DNA from: Burkholderiaceae bacterium
Lineage (GTDB): Bacteria; Pseudomonadota; Gammaproteobacteria; Burkholderiales; Burkholderiaceae
Length of the DNA stretch: 8,234 nucleotides
Direction of reading: 5' to 3'
NCBI GenBank assembly: GCA_023253905.1
Contig: JALREG010000289.1
Coordinates: 1 to 8,234 of the forward strand
Positions 1-8,088 of this stretch are shown one piece after another. Positions within the stretch are counted from its first letter, which is position 1, and every line of letters starts with the position of its first letter. The notes under the pieces are model-generated. The model searched no databases. It was not told where the DNA came from and saw nothing but the letters and a program-made list of their open reading frames with translations. The translations under genes were made by a program, and so were the position numbers.

Positions 1-2076
1 GAGGCCGTCTCCGAGCGGCTGGGCGCGGGTGTGCATGCGCTTCGCCGGTTTGACCGCGAAGGGCGGCTCGCCTCGCTCGAGTGGCGCCGCGAGCGCGGCG
101 GCGAGTCGCTCGCTCGCTTCGAGATCCGGCGCCGCGATGACGGCCTGATGGCGGCGATCGAGCGCCTGGACGGCGAGGAGCGCTTCGGCTTCGATGCGGC
201 AGGCCGGCTGATCGCGCGTGAGTGGCAGCGCAAGGGCGGCGCGACCCAGCGTTCGTTCTATCACTACTCCCCGGGGGGTGACCTCAGGCTGCTCCGCGAT
301 GAATCGGGCCGTACCGAACCGGTGCTGCCAGCCCTGTCTGACCCAGCGGGCCGGCCGCTTCGCCATGGCGCCTGGCTGCTGGGCTATGGGGCGTCCGGCC
401 GGATCGAGCGGGCGGAACGCAGCCCCGAGGCGCTGCCCGCCCGCGAGCAGACGCCGCCCCTCGCCAGCGCGATCGACTATCGCTACAACGCGTTGGGCGA
501 GCGGGTGCTCAAGCGCGTACACGACCCGGTGCCTCGCACCACGCGATTCCTCTACCACCAGAACGCACTGGTCGCGGAGCTGGACGCAGCGGGCCGGATC
601 ACGCGGCACTTCATCCGCTGGCAGGGCCGGGTCGTGGCGATTGTCGAGCCGGATGTCCAACCTCAGGGGGTAGCGCGGCGTGGTGCGCGCCCGCTCGCCA
701 TCACCTGGCTTTTGGCTGATCCGCTGGGTACGCCGCAGGTGGCGGTCGATCAGACCGGCCGTGTGGTCTGGCAGGCCCGGCTGGGTGCCTATGGCGAGGT
801 GCTCGAGGAGAACGGGCGATTTGATCAGCCGCTGCGCTTGCCCGGCCAGTATCACGATCGGGAGACCGGGCTCCACGACAACTATCAGCGCACCTATGAT
901 CCCCGTCACGGGCGCTATCTGGAGCCCGATCCGCTGGGGCTTGCCGCCGGCTGGAATCTCCACGCCTATGCAGCCGGCAACCCGGTTCAGGCGACCGACC
1001 CCCTCGGGCTGATTCTTTTTGCCTTTGATGGCACCGGCAACAGTGACCCCGCGCGCGCGCCCGACACGCTCTCCAACGTCGCCAAGTTCTTTAGTCTCTA
1101 CGGCGCGAGCGAGCGCCACTACATGAGCGGCGTGGGGACCCTGGACCGTGGCTCGGGGATCGGCGCCGATGCCCTCGATACGCTGCAGGCCTCGAGTGCA
1201 CGTCGCCGGGTCGATCACATGCTCGGGGTGCTCGACCGCGCGCTGCGGTCGCCCGAGACCCGCGGCGTGCCGGTCAATGTCGATGTGGTCGGGTTTTCAC
1301 GCGGTGCGGCGATGGCGCGTGACTTTGCCAATACCGTCGCTGCCCGAATCAGTAACGGCCACTATCTGTCGCTTCAGCGCTGCGTGTCGCTCAATTTCAT
1401 CGGGCTCTGGGACACAGTGGCCCAGTTTGGCTTGAATGGCCAGGCGAACGCGCAGTGGAATCTGGGCGTTCCGCCCCAGGCGCGCGTGGTCGTGCATGCG
1501 GTGGCGCTAAACGAGCAGCGCCGGTTCTTTCCCCTGGAATCGATTGGCCCCGATCAGGCGCCCCCGGCTGGCGGCTGGCGACTTGAGCGCGGGTTCATCG
1601 GCGACCATGGCGATATCGGTGGCAGCCATGCCGAGGGCGATCTGTCAGACGTCGCGCTCGGCTGGATGGTTGAGCAGGCGCGCAAGGCGGGGGTTGGGCT
1701 GAAGGCGCTCGATGTGGCCTGGCAGACGGTGACCGAGCCGCTCCTTCATGATGCGCGCAGCCTCTTCGCGCCCGGACCCGATCGGGAGTTCCGCGTCCCG
1801 CTCACGCGCACGGCGAGCGCGCAGACCGGCCCGCCGCCCGCCAGCCAAGGCACGACGGGCGCTCGTACGATGGCCTCAGCCGACCCCCGGGAGAGCGGCC
1901 GGCCCATGGCCCAGCTGGGCGCGGGCCTCGACCGCAGTCGGGCCGAGACCATGATCCGGCGCTACCCGTACCTGTTGCGCGGCCACGACGGCGCGGCAAC
2001 GCTTGCCGGCGCGGTCGACATGGCAGCGTATGCGACCTGGCTCGCCGAGCATTACGCGGTCGACGTACGATATTGA
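1..2076 (+). CDS. RHS-repeat protein with C-terminal DUF2235/Tle1-like lipase domain (5' truncated)
   Basis: This is the C-terminal 691 residues of an RHS polymorphic toxin. The frame is open to the window edge, so the GTG at 31 is not the real start and the N-terminal part, including any delivery domain, lies upstream. YD/RHS-type repeats fill roughly bases 1-900. The conserved RHS-associated core follows (YDPRHGRYLEPDPLGL, about 895-942) and ends in PVQATDPLGL at 982-1011. That exactly fits PxxxxDPxGL, where RHS proteins cleave themselves to release the toxin. The remaining ~354 residues form a DUF2235 (Tle1-type phospholipase) alpha/beta-hydrolase domain: FDGTGN at 1024-1041, nucleophile elbow GFSRG at 1291-1305 (Ser codon 1297-1299), probable acid LWDTV (Asp codon 1411-1413), and GDHGDIGGSH with candidate His codons 1606-1608 and 1627-1629. 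A Pro/Ala/Gly-rich tail covers about 1800-1925. By family knowledge, Tle1 enzymes hydrolyse membrane phospholipids after type VI secretion; delivery here is inferred. The stop codon overlaps the icmF promoter region, and no immunity gene follows. Confidence 0.9.
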   Translation, partial: EAVSERLGAGVHALRRFDREGRLASLEWRRERGGESLARFEIRRRDDGLMAAIERLDGEERFGFDAAGRLIAREWQRKGGATQRSFYHYSPGGDLRLLRDESGRTEPVLPALSDPAGRPLRHGAWLLGYGASGRIERAERSPEALPAREQTPPLASAIDYRYNALGERVLKRVHDPVPRTTRFLYHQNALVAELDAAGRITRHFIRWQGRVVAIVEPDVQPQGVARRGARPLAITWLLADPLGTPQVAVDQTGRVVWQARLGAYGEVLEENGRFDQPLRLPGQYHDRETGLHDNYQRTYDPRHGRYLEPDPLGLAAGWNLHAYAAGNPVQATDPLGLILFAFDGTGNSDPARAPDTLSNVAKFFSLYGASERHYMSGVGTLDRGSGIGADALDTLQASSARRRVDHMLGVLDRALRSPETRGVPVNVDVVGFSRGAAMARDFANTVAARISNGHYLSLQRCVSLNFIGLWDTVAQFGLNGQANAQWNLGVPPQARVVVHAVALNEQRRFFPLESIGPDQAPPAGGWRLERGFIGDHGDIGGSHAEGDLSDVALGWMVEQARKAGVGLKALDVAWQTVTEPLLHDARSLFAPGPDREFRVPLTRTASAQTGPPPASQGTTGARTMASADPRESGRPMAQLGAGLDRSRAETMIRRYPYLLRGHDGAATLAGAVDMAAYATWLAEHYAVDVRY

Positions 2077-2095
2077 CGTTTACGTTAACGTCAAT
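2072..2095. promoter_or_regulatory. Inverted-repeat operator with three phased ACGT half-sites (LiuR/MerR-like)
   Basis: ACGT occurs at 2076-2079, 2082-2085 and 2088-2091, exactly 6 bases apart. The 24-base element has perfect 9-base arms (ATTGACGTT at 2072-2080 and AACGTCAAT at 2087-2095). Within it, ACGTTAACGT at 2082-2091 is a perfect palindrome, and the 16-mer TTTACGTTAACGTCAA (2079-2094) resembles, as I recall it, the operator of LiuR, the MerR-family regulator of branched-chain amino acid catabolism in proteobacteria. It lies just upstream of icmF, whose substrate isobutyryl-CoA comes from valine breakdown, and it fills the spacer of a candidate promoter, which is where MerR-type proteins bind. 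The symmetry is seen directly; the regulator's identity is inferred. No regulator gene is in the window. Confidence 0.6.
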
Positions 2096-2101
2096 TAGAT
2101 T
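2073..2101 (+). promoter_or_regulatory. Candidate sigma70 promoter of icmF
   Basis: TTGACG (2073-2078) matches the -35 consensus at five of six bases. TAGATT (2096-2101) matches the -10 at four of six, and the spacer is 17 bases. Transcription would start near 2108, giving a leader of about 60 bases before the icmF ATG. The -35 overlaps the RHS stop codon (2074-2076), and the spacer is occupied by the ACGT operator, so binding there could control this promoter directly. Confidence 0.5.
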
Positions 2102-2103
2102 CC

Positions 2104-2130
2104 AGGCTCCCTTTTACTGGCGGGTAGCCT
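2104..2130 (+). other. Imperfect stem-loop in the RHS-icmF gap
   Basis: AGGCT-CCC (2104-2111) can pair with GGG-T-AGCCT (2122-2130) with one bulged T, leaving a loop of about 10 bases. There is no run of T after it, so it is not a convincing intrinsic terminator for the RHS gene. If transcription starts near 2108 it would also not form intact in the icmF leader. Recorded as visible structure of unknown role. Confidence 0.25.
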
Positions 2131-2166
2131 CTGGTTCGGCCCCGCTGGCCGCTCGCAGGATCCGCC

Positions 2167-5100
2167 ATGTCCGACCTCTCCGAAAGTGCCCGGCTCGCGC
2201 AATATCGCGCGACCAACAAGGTGCGGTTTGTTACCGCTGCCTCGCTATTTGACGGCCACGACGCCTCGATCAACATCATGCGTCGCATCCTGCAGTCAAT
2301 GGGTTGCGAGGTGATTCACCTGGGGCACAACCGCTCGGTGCAGGAGATCGTGAACTGCGCGCTCCAGGAAGATGCGCATGGCATCGCGGTGTCGTCGTAT
2401 CAGGGCGGCCATGTCGAGTTCTTCAAGTACATGATTGATCTGCTCGCCTCGCAAGGCGCCTCGCATATCAAGTTGTTTGGCGGCGGCGGCGGGGTGATCG
2501 TGCCCGCCGAAATCCGCGAGCTTCACGACTACGGCGTTGCGCGCATCTACTCGCCTGAAGACGGTCAGCGGCTGGGGCTACAGGGCATGATCGGCGACAT
2601 GATCAGTCGCTGTGATCGCGATCTGTCCGAGTTTGCGCCTGCCTCGCTGGCATCGCTCGTCGATTGTGCGCGGCGTACGCCCGACCCCGGTACGCCCGTG
2701 CACGGTCACACCCGGGTGCTCGCGCAGCTCATCACCGCGCTTGAGGCCGGCCGCGCTGAAGCGCCCCTGCGCGCCGAGCTCCACAAGCTTGCCGATGCGC
2801 GCAAGGTGCCCACCCTGGGTATCACCGGCACGGGCGGCGCGGGCAAGAGCTCGCTCACCGATGAGCTGGTGCGGCGCTTTCGCCTGGATCGCGACGATGC
2901 GCTGCGGATCGCGGTCATCTCAGTGGACCCCACCCGACGGAAGTCGGGCGGTGCGCTGCTTGGCGACCGGATCCGGATGAATGCGATCAATCATCCAAAC
3001 ATCTTCATGCGCTCGCTTGCCACGCGCGAGGCGGGTAGCGAGGTGAGCGGCGCACTGCCCGATGCAATTGCCGCCTGCAAGGTGGCGGGCTTTGATCTGG
3101 TGGTGGTAGAAACCTCGGGCATCGGGCAGGGCGATGCGGCGATCGTGCCGCTGGTCGATGCCTCGCTCTATGTGATGACGCCAGAATTCGGCGCGGCCAG
3201 CCAGCTCGAGAAAATCGACATGCTCGACTTTGCCGACTTTGTTGCGATCAATAAATTCGATCGCAAGGGCGCGATGGATGCGCTCCGCGATGTCGCCAAG
3301 CAGTACCAGCGCAATCGCGAGCAATGGAACCGACGCGCTGAAGAAATGCCGGTCTACGGTACGCAAGCCTCGCGCTTTAACGACGATGGCGTCACCGCGC
3401 TCTACCAGGCGATGCTGCCCAAGCTCACCGAACTTGGGCTCCCCGCGGGCGACGCGCCCGGGCGACTGCCGGTGCAGAACATCCGATATTCGTCCAGGCA
3501 GTCGGTGATCGTGCCGGGCCCGCGCGTGCGCTATCTCGCTGACATCGCCGATACCGTACGAGGTTATAAGGCCCAGGCGCTCTCGCAGAGCCGTATCGCC
3601 CGCGAAGTGCAGCAGCTGCGCGAATCCAAGCGAATGCTGCTCGAAGCCAACCCCGACAAAAACAAGGCCCGCGAGGCGCTCGAAGCGCTGGCGACGGCGC
3701 GCGAAGAAAAGCTGCCGGCGGCGTGCCTCAAGCTTCTTGCGAGCTGGCCAGAGACGCTACGCGCCTATAGTGCCGACGAGTTTGTGGTGAAGGTGCGCGA
3801 TCGCGAGCAGCGCACCGCGATCGCCACGCGGTCGCTCTCAGGCACGCGAATTCCGAAAGTATCGCTGCCACGCTATGAAGACCATGGCGAGTTGCTGCGC
3901 TGGCTGTTGCTTGAAAACGTTCCGGGCGCGTTTCCCTACACCGCCGGGGTGTTCGCGTTCAAGCGCGAGGGCGAGGACCCCACCCGCATGTTCGCAGGCG
4001 AGGGCGATCCGTTTCGCACCAATCGCCGCTTCAAGATGCTCTCCGAGGGCATGCCCGCCAAGCGCCTGTCAACCGCATTCGATTCCGTCACGCTCTATGG
4101 GCATGACCCCGATCTGCGTCCCGACATCTATGGCAAGGTCGGTAACTCCGGCGTGTCGATCGCAACCCTCGATGACATGAAGGTGCTCTACTCGGGCTTT
4201 GATCTGTGTGAGCCCTCCACCAGCGTGTCCATGACGATCAACGGACCCGCGCCCTCGATCCTTGCGATGTTCATGAACACCGCGATCGATCAGAACATCG
4301 AGCGCTTTGAAAAAGAGCACGGCCGTGCACCCTCTTCTGATGAGGCGGCGACCCTCCGCGCCCGCACGCTTGCCACCGTACGCGGCACGGTGCAGGCCGA
4401 CATCCTGAAGGAAGACCAGGGACAGAACACCTGCATTTTCTCCACCGAGTTCAGTCTCAAGGTGATGGGCGACATCCAGGAATATTTCGTCCGTCACGAT
4501 GTCCGTAATTTCTATTCGGTATCGATCTCGGGCTATCACATTGCCGAGGCTGGTGCGAACCCGATCAGTCAGCTTGCCTTCACCCTCTCGAATGGCTTTA
4601 CGTTCGTGGAAGCGTATCTCGCACGCGGCATGAAGATCGATGATTTCGCCCCCAATTTGTCGTTCTTCTTTTCAAATGGCATGGACCCGGAGTACACGGT
4701 GCTCGGCCGGGTGGCGCGCCGGATCTGGGCGGTGGCAATGCGCGAGCGCTATGGCGCAAATGATCGTAGCCAGAAGCTCAAATATCACTGCCAGACGAGC
4801 GGCCGCTCGCTGCACGCGCAGGAAATCGCGTTCAACGATATCCGCACTACGCTGCAGGCGCTCATTGCCACCTATGACAACGCCAATAGCCTGCACACCA
4901 ATGCCTACGATGAGGCGATCACCACACCCACCGAGGAAAGCGTGCGCCGCGCGATGGCGATCCAGCTCATCATCAATCGCGAGTGGGGCCTGGCGAAAAA
5001 CGAGAATCCCAACCAGGGCAGCTTCGTGATCGATGAGCTCACCGAACTGGTGGAAGAGGCGGTGCTTGCCGAGTTCGAGCGGCTCAGCGAGCGGGGCGGC

Positions 5101-5481
5101 GTGCTGGGCGCGATGGAAACCGGCTATCAGCGCGGTCGGATTCAGGACGAAAGCATGCATTACGAGATGCTCAAGCACACCGGTGAGTATCCGGTGATTG
5201 GCGTGAACACGTTTCGCAATCCGCATGGCGACCCGATTCCCGAAAAGCTCGAGCTCGCCCGATCGACCGATGAGGAAAAGCGCTCGCAGCTTGAGCGCCT
5301 GGCTGACTTTCATGCGCGGCACGCCAACCAGAGCGGGCCCATGCTCGCTCGGCTTCGTCAGACCGTGATCGAAGACGGCAATGTGTTCGAGGTGCTGATG
5401 GATGCGGTGCGCGTGTGCTCGCTCGGGCAGATCACGCGCACGCTCTTCGAGGTGGGCGGGCAGTACCGGCGCAGCATGTAG
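2167..5481 (+). CDS. icmF: Fused isobutyryl-CoA mutase IcmF (B12-dependent mutase with G-protein chaperone)
   Basis: This 1104-residue protein is the usual IcmF length. It interconverts isobutyryl-CoA and n-butyryl-CoA using adenosylcobalamin and carries its own GTPase chaperone for cofactor loading and repair. The B12 domain (about 18-150) has FDGHDAS with His31 as lower cobalt ligand. The canonical DxHxxG ends in Ser34 here, as I recall for IcmF. The MeaB-like G domain (about 215-420) has the P-loop GTGGAGKS (221-228), DPTRR (254-258), ETSGIGQ (315-321) and NKFD (362-365). A charged helical linker spans about 467-515, and the mutase barrel about 560-1104. Phe609 (RMFAGEG) and Gln753 (GQNTCIF) sit where methylmalonyl-CoA mutase has Tyr and Arg. 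They correspond, with a constant offset of 11, to Phe598/Gln742 of the Geobacillus enzyme, which argues for isobutyryl-CoA over methylmalonyl-CoA. His791 is in the conserved GYH motif. AGGA (2157-2160) lies 6 bases before the ATG. The putative LiuR-like operator is upstream. Confidence 0.96.
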   Translation: MSDLSESARLAQYRATNKVRFVTAASLFDGHDASINIMRRILQSMGCEVIHLGHNRSVQEIVNCALQEDAHGIAVSSYQGGHVEFFKYMIDLLASQGASHIKLFGGGGGVIVPAEIRELHDYGVARIYSPEDGQRLGLQGMIGDMISRCDRDLSEFAPASLASLVDCARRTPDPGTPVHGHTRVLAQLITALEAGRAEAPLRAELHKLADARKVPTLGITGTGGAGKSSLTDELVRRFRLDRDDALRIAVISVDPTRRKSGGALLGDRIRMNAINHPNIFMRSLATREAGSEVSGALPDAIAACKVAGFDLVVVETSGIGQGDAAIVPLVDASLYVMTPEFGAASQLEKIDMLDFADFVAINKFDRKGAMDALRDVAKQYQRNREQWNRRAEEMPVYGTQASRFNDDGVTALYQAMLPKLTELGLPAGDAPGRLPVQNIRYSSRQSVIVPGPRVRYLADIADTVRGYKAQALSQSRIAREVQQLRESKRMLLEANPDKNKAREALEALATAREEKLPAACLKLLASWPETLRAYSADEFVVKVRDREQRTAIATRSLSGTRIPKVSLPRYEDHGELLRWLLLENVPGAFPYTAGVFAFKREGEDPTRMFAGEGDPFRTNRRFKMLSEGMPAKRLSTAFDSVTLYGHDPDLRPDIYGKVGNSGVSIATLDDMKVLYSGFDLCEPSTSVSMTINGPAPSILAMFMNTAIDQNIERFEKEHGRAPSSDEAATLRARTLATVRGTVQADILKEDQGQNTCIFSTEFSLKVMGDIQEYFVRHDVRNFYSVSISGYHIAEAGANPISQLAFTLSNGFTFVEAYLARGMKIDDFAPNLSFFFSNGMDPEYTVLGRVARRIWAVAMRERYGANDRSQKLKYHCQTSGRSLHAQEIAFNDIRTTLQALIATYDNANSLHTNAYDEAITTPTEESVRRAMAIQLIINREWGLAKNENPNQGSFVIDELTELVEEAVLAEFERLSERGGVLGAMETGYQRGRIQDESMHYEMLKHTGEYPVIGVNTFRNPHGDPIPEKLELARSTDEEKRSQLERLADFHARHANQSGPMLARLRQTVIEDGNVFEVLMDAVRVCSLGQITRTLFEVGGQYRRSM

Positions 5482-5506
5482 GCGGGGCGCGCGGGCGACG
5501 CCCCGC
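5482..5506. terminator. GC-rich hairpin between convergent genes, possible bidirectional terminator
   Basis: A perfect 8-base stem pairs GCGGGGCG (5482-5489) with CGCCCCGC (5499-5506) around a 9-base loop, starting immediately after the icmF stop. It fills most of the 39-base gap to the end of the oppositely oriented oxidoreductase gene. Position and stability suit a shared transcription stop, but neither side has a T-tract, so function as an intrinsic terminator is uncertain. Confidence 0.4.
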
Positions 5507-5520
5507 GTCCCCGCAGAAAC

Positions 5521-6582
5521 TTACGCCGCGCGGGCCTCAGCCAGCTCGGGGCTGCCTTCCGCCGCGGTAGGCGCCCGGCTGGGCTCGGGCAACCCAAGCC
5601 GCCGGGCGGCCTGCGCAAGCAACCCGTATGAATGCAGCCGTGCCTCGTGGTCGAAGATAGTGCCGGCAGCAATGATTTCATCGGCACCGGTACGCTCGAT
5701 GAAGCGCTTGAGCCCCTCGGTGAGGGTATCAAGCGAGCCCACAATCGAGCACTCGAGCATCCGCATCACCTGCGCTTTTTCAGCGGGACTCCAGAGCGGC
5801 TCCATGTCATCAACCGGCGGCCGCAGTTGTCCGCGGTCGTTCCGGATCATTTCGAGCACACGCTGCTGCTGGCTGGTGAAGAGCCTGCGCGCTTCGGCGT
5901 CGGTATCGGCCGCTATCACATTGACGCACGGCATCGCCCACGGGCGGGAAAGCCTTGCCGAGGGTCGGAAGCGGCTGCGATAAACCGAGAGTGCCTGATC
6001 AAGCGCCGCCGGCGCGAAGTGCGAAGCAAAGCCATAGGGGAGCCCGAAGTACGCGGCGACCTGTGCGCCATAAAGACTTGAGCCCAGAATGAAGAGCGGC
6101 ACCTGGGTACCCATACCGGGCACCGCCCGCACACGCTGCCCAGGCTCGAGCGGGCCGAGCAGCTGGGCAAGTTCGGCGATGTCATCGGGGAAGCGGTCAG
6201 CCGAGTTGGCATCACGCCGCATGGCGTAGAGCGTTTCCATGTCGGTGCCGGGCGCGCGGCCCAGCCCGAGATCGATTCGGCCGGGAAAGAGCGACTCGAG
6301 CGTGCCGAACTGCTCGGCGATCACGAGCGGCGAGTGGTTGGGCAGCATGACCCCGCCCGAGCCCACACGGATCGTGCTGGAGGCGGCAGCCAGATGACCG
6401 ATCACCACCGACGTGGCCGCACTCGCAATGCCGGTCATGTTGTGATGTTCGGCCACCCAATAGCGAGTGAACCCCAGGGACTCGACATGACGGATGAGGC
6501 TCGCCGCATTGGCCAAAGCTTCACGCGGCGTGTCGCCCTGACGGACGGGAACGAGATCAAGGACGGACAGGGCCTTCAGCAC
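5521..6582 (-). CDS. LLM-class flavin-dependent oxidoreductase (bacterial luciferase-like, YhbW/MsnO8 group)
   Basis: A 353-residue TIM-barrel protein of the bacterial luciferase-like superfamily, of typical length for the 'luciferase family oxidoreductase, group 1' subfamily. Such enzymes use reduced FMN (or F420 in some lineages) in mono-oxygenation or hydride transfer; the substrate cannot be read from sequence. Diagnostic stretches are LSVLDLVPV at the N-terminus, WVAEHHNM (residues 42-49, with EHH as in many family members), [14 protein letters not shown] (73-86), and [20 protein letters not shown] (90-109) followed by APGTD. The start is GTG; GGAG (complement of 6588-6591) sits 5 bases ahead, and no ATG with a better site lies upstream in frame. 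The gene begins 59 bases after the hydrolase stop on the same strand, so co-transcription is plausible. It converges on icmF. General family confidence is high; specific function is unknown. Confidence 0.92.
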   Translation of the reverse strand: MLKALSVLDLVPVRQGDTPREALANAASLIRHVESLGFTRYWVAEHHNMTGIASAATSVVIGHLAAASSTIRVGSGGVMLPNHSPLVIAEQFGTLESLFPGRIDLGLGRAPGTDMETLYAMRRDANSADRFPDDIAELAQLLGPLEPGQRVRAVPGMGTQVPLFILGSSLYGAQVAAYFGLPYGFASHFAPAALDQALSVYRSRFRPSARLSRPWAMPCVNVIAADTDAEARRLFTSQQQRVLEMIRNDRGQLRPPVDDMEPLWSPAEKAQVMRMLECSIVGSLDTLTEGLKRFIERTGADEIIAAGTIFDHEARLHSYGLLAQAARRLGLPEPSRAPTAAEGSPELAEARAA

Positions 6583-6641
6583 GATGACTCCGAACAGAGA
6601 GAAAAAACGATGGGGAGATGACCCCGAGCCGCATTGTCGCG

Positions 6642-7433
6642 CTAGCGCGCAACCCGTGCGAGGAAACCCGCGAGCGCGTCATTGAACGCCTGCGACTGCT
6701 CAAAATTTGACAGGTGCGCAGCCGGATCGAGCACCGCGAGCTCGGCGCCCGGGATGGCGCGGACGATATCCTCGTGCATGGCTAGCGTGGTGCTCGGGTC
6801 CTGACGGCCGGCGATGGCAAGCACCGGGCAGGTGATGGCGCCGATCCGGTCAGCGAGGTTGAGGGTGGAGATTGCGCGTGCGCAGCCGGTATAGCCTGCC
6901 ACCGAGGTTCGACGGATCTGCTGGCTGATGCGAGCGATCAGCGCCGGGCGCTCGGCAACGAAAGGTGCGGTGAACCAGCGCTCGATGGTGGGCTTGACCA
7001 CGGCCTCCATGCCGTCGCGACGGACGGCCGCGATGCGCGCGTTCCAGACCGGCTGCATCTCGGGCGCAAAGCGGCTGCTCGTGTTGGCGAGCACCAGCGA
7101 GGCGATGCGGCCCGGGTGGCTGAAGCCCAGTGTCTGGCCGATCATGCCGCCCATCGATAGACCCACGAAATGCGCGCGCTCGATGCCCGCAGCATCAAGC
7201 ACTGCGATCGCGTCGGTGGCGAGGTCATCGAGGGTGTAGGGCGTGCTCCAGGGGTCGCTTGCGCCGTGGCCGCGCGTGTCGAAGGCGAGCACGCGGTAAT
7301 GGCGCGCCAGCATCTCCATCTGGGGCTCCCACATGGTGTGATCGCAGCAAAGCGAGTGCGACATCACGACCCAGGGGCCCTGGGTGCCCGCGGTGGTGTA
7401 GAAAATTCGATGGCCGGCGTTGATCGCGTACAT
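6642..7433 (-). CDS. Alpha/beta hydrolase, 3-oxoadipate enol-lactonase-like (PcaD family)
   Basis: A 263-residue alpha/beta-hydrolase, the usual size for PcaD. The triad is visible: nucleophile Ser93 in GLSMGG (91-96), acid Asp212 in AGRQDPST, and His240 in [10 protein letters not shown]. The HSL stretch (26-28) probably supplies the oxyanion hole, and [10 protein letters not shown] (51-60) is the typical post-strand loop. PcaD opens 3-oxoadipate enol-lactone in the beta-ketoadipate pathway, but no other pca gene is present here, so the exact substrate is uncertain; a generic esterase or lactonase role is possible. Translation starts at ATG 7433-7431, with no clear Shine-Dalgarno, since the preceding bases on this strand are a C run. 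The stop is TAG, embedded in the 12-base palindrome CGCGCTAGCGCG (6638-6649). The gene is divergent from the COG2187 gene and followed by the oxidoreductase gene. Confidence 0.88.
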   Translation of the reverse strand: MYAINAGHRIFYTTAGTQGPWVVMSHSLCCDHTMWEPQMEMLARHYRVLAFDTRGHGASDPWSTPYTLDDLATDAIAVLDAAGIERAHFVGLSMGGMIGQTLGFSHPGRIASLVLANTSSRFAPEMQPVWNARIAAVRRDGMEAVVKPTIERWFTAPFVAERPALIARISQQIRRTSVAGYTGCARAISTLNLADRIGAITCPVLAIAGRQDPSTTLAMHEDIVRAIPGAELAVLDPAAHLSNFEQSQAFNDALAGFLARVAR

Positions 7434-7465
7434 GGGGGGCGAATCTCAAATATGAAAGGATCACC

Positions 7466-7495
7466 ATTGGAGCAGGCGATCGGGGCCTCTGGCAA
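7466..7495 (-). promoter_or_regulatory. Tentative promoter for the alpha/beta hydrolase gene
   Basis: Reading the minus strand, TTGCCA (7495 to 7490) and TCCAAT (7471 to 7466) are separated by 18 bases and match the -35 and -10 consensus at four of six bases each. The start would be near 7459, about 26 bases before the ATG. This is the best candidate in the 70-base divergent gap; no convincing promoter was seen for the plus-strand gene. Confidence 0.22.
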
Positions 7496-7503
7496 GGTGC
7501 GCA

Positions 7504-8088
7504 GTGCGAACAAGCGATACGGTTGCGACAGACAGGCCCGCCGCGCCCGGACTCGGGTCGCTTTGTGCCGCGCTGTCGCGGGCGCAGCCCGGCAGGCGGC
7601 TGGTCGTGATCGACACGCGGATGTCGCAGGTGCTGCTCGCTGGCCCCTGGGCGATCAAACTTCGTCGTGCGTGGCCGGCGTCCGCTCGGGCGCGAGCCCG
7701 CCGCGCACTGCTGGAGCGGGAGCTGCGCTGCAATCGCCAGGTGTCACCGGCGGTGTATGTCGGCGTCTTTCCGATCGCAGGGGGCGAGCGCACAGCGTTC
7801 GCCGCCGAACCTCGCCCGCATGCGGGATCGCCGGTGCCAGGGTGGCCGATGCCACCGCCGCAGCCGGTAATCGGGCGGGCTCGCGCCCGATCGGCCGAAG
7901 GCGGCCCGATGGTCGGCGCGTCCCCAGAGCCGGTTGACTGGGCGCTCGTGATGCGGCGCCTGCCGCGTTCACGCATGCTGGACCACGCGATCCGGTGCGG
8001 GACGGTTTCATGCGCCGATATCGATCGACTGGCCGACCGGCTGGCGGGGCTCTATGGTGCCGCGCACGCGGTGCCGATCGCGCCTGTC
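7504..8088 (+). CDS. COG2187-family protein, aminoglycoside-phosphotransferase-like N-terminal part (truncated at junction)
   Basis: The frame opens after a TGA at 7453-7455 and stays open to the window end. Chosen start is GTG 7504, with AAGG (7494-7497) 6 bases before it; there is no upstream ATG in frame. Roughly 194 residues resemble the N-terminal half of COG2187 proteins: VIDTRMSQVLLAGPWAIKLRR (about 35-55) aligns with the family's typical 'iETHiSwVlLaGdyAyKikkP', where Lys52 is the conserved lysine. ERELRCNRQVSP-YVGVFPI, the VMRRLP stretch, and ADIDRLADRLAGLYGAAH then follow in family order. A Pro/Arg-rich insert of about 50 residues (7780-7935) replaces a usually shorter loop. Full-length members run to about 500 residues with a C-terminal P-loop kinase domain, which is absent here. 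From about 8085 the frame is only the antisense of a TPR-coding segment. Molecular function of the family is poorly defined. Confidence 0.7.

Noticed and set aside
2091..2288. Short minus-strand frame overlapping the icmF start, considered as a possible antisense immunity gene
   Set aside because: It lies mainly opposite the conserved B12-domain start, has no signal peptide or membrane segment, and shows no family resemblance.
4672..5322. 216-codon open frame on the minus strand inside icmF
   Set aside because: It is the antisense shadow of a strongly conserved mutase domain in GC-rich DNA, with no recognisable domain and no ribosome site considered convincing.
6602..6625. Terminator-like GGGG/CCCC pairing followed by six T on the minus strand between the hydrolase and oxidoreductase genes
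   Set aside because: The stem is only 4 bases and is separated from the T run by four bases, too weak to call; it could at most cause slight pausing.
6638..6649. 12-base perfect palindrome CGCGCTAGCGCG at the hydrolase stop codon
   Set aside because: It has no loop and no T-tract, and short self-complementary GC-rich words are expected often in this DNA.
7170..7937. 255-codon plus-strand frame spanning the hydrolase start region and beyond
   Set aside because: Its first third is antisense to the hydrolase and the rest is a shifted frame over the COG2187 gene; it is Arg/Ala/Gly-rich and resembles no family.
7461..7976. 171-codon minus-strand frame opposite the COG2187 gene
   Set aside because: Composition is typical of GC-rich antisense, and the plus-strand frame carries ordered family motifs.
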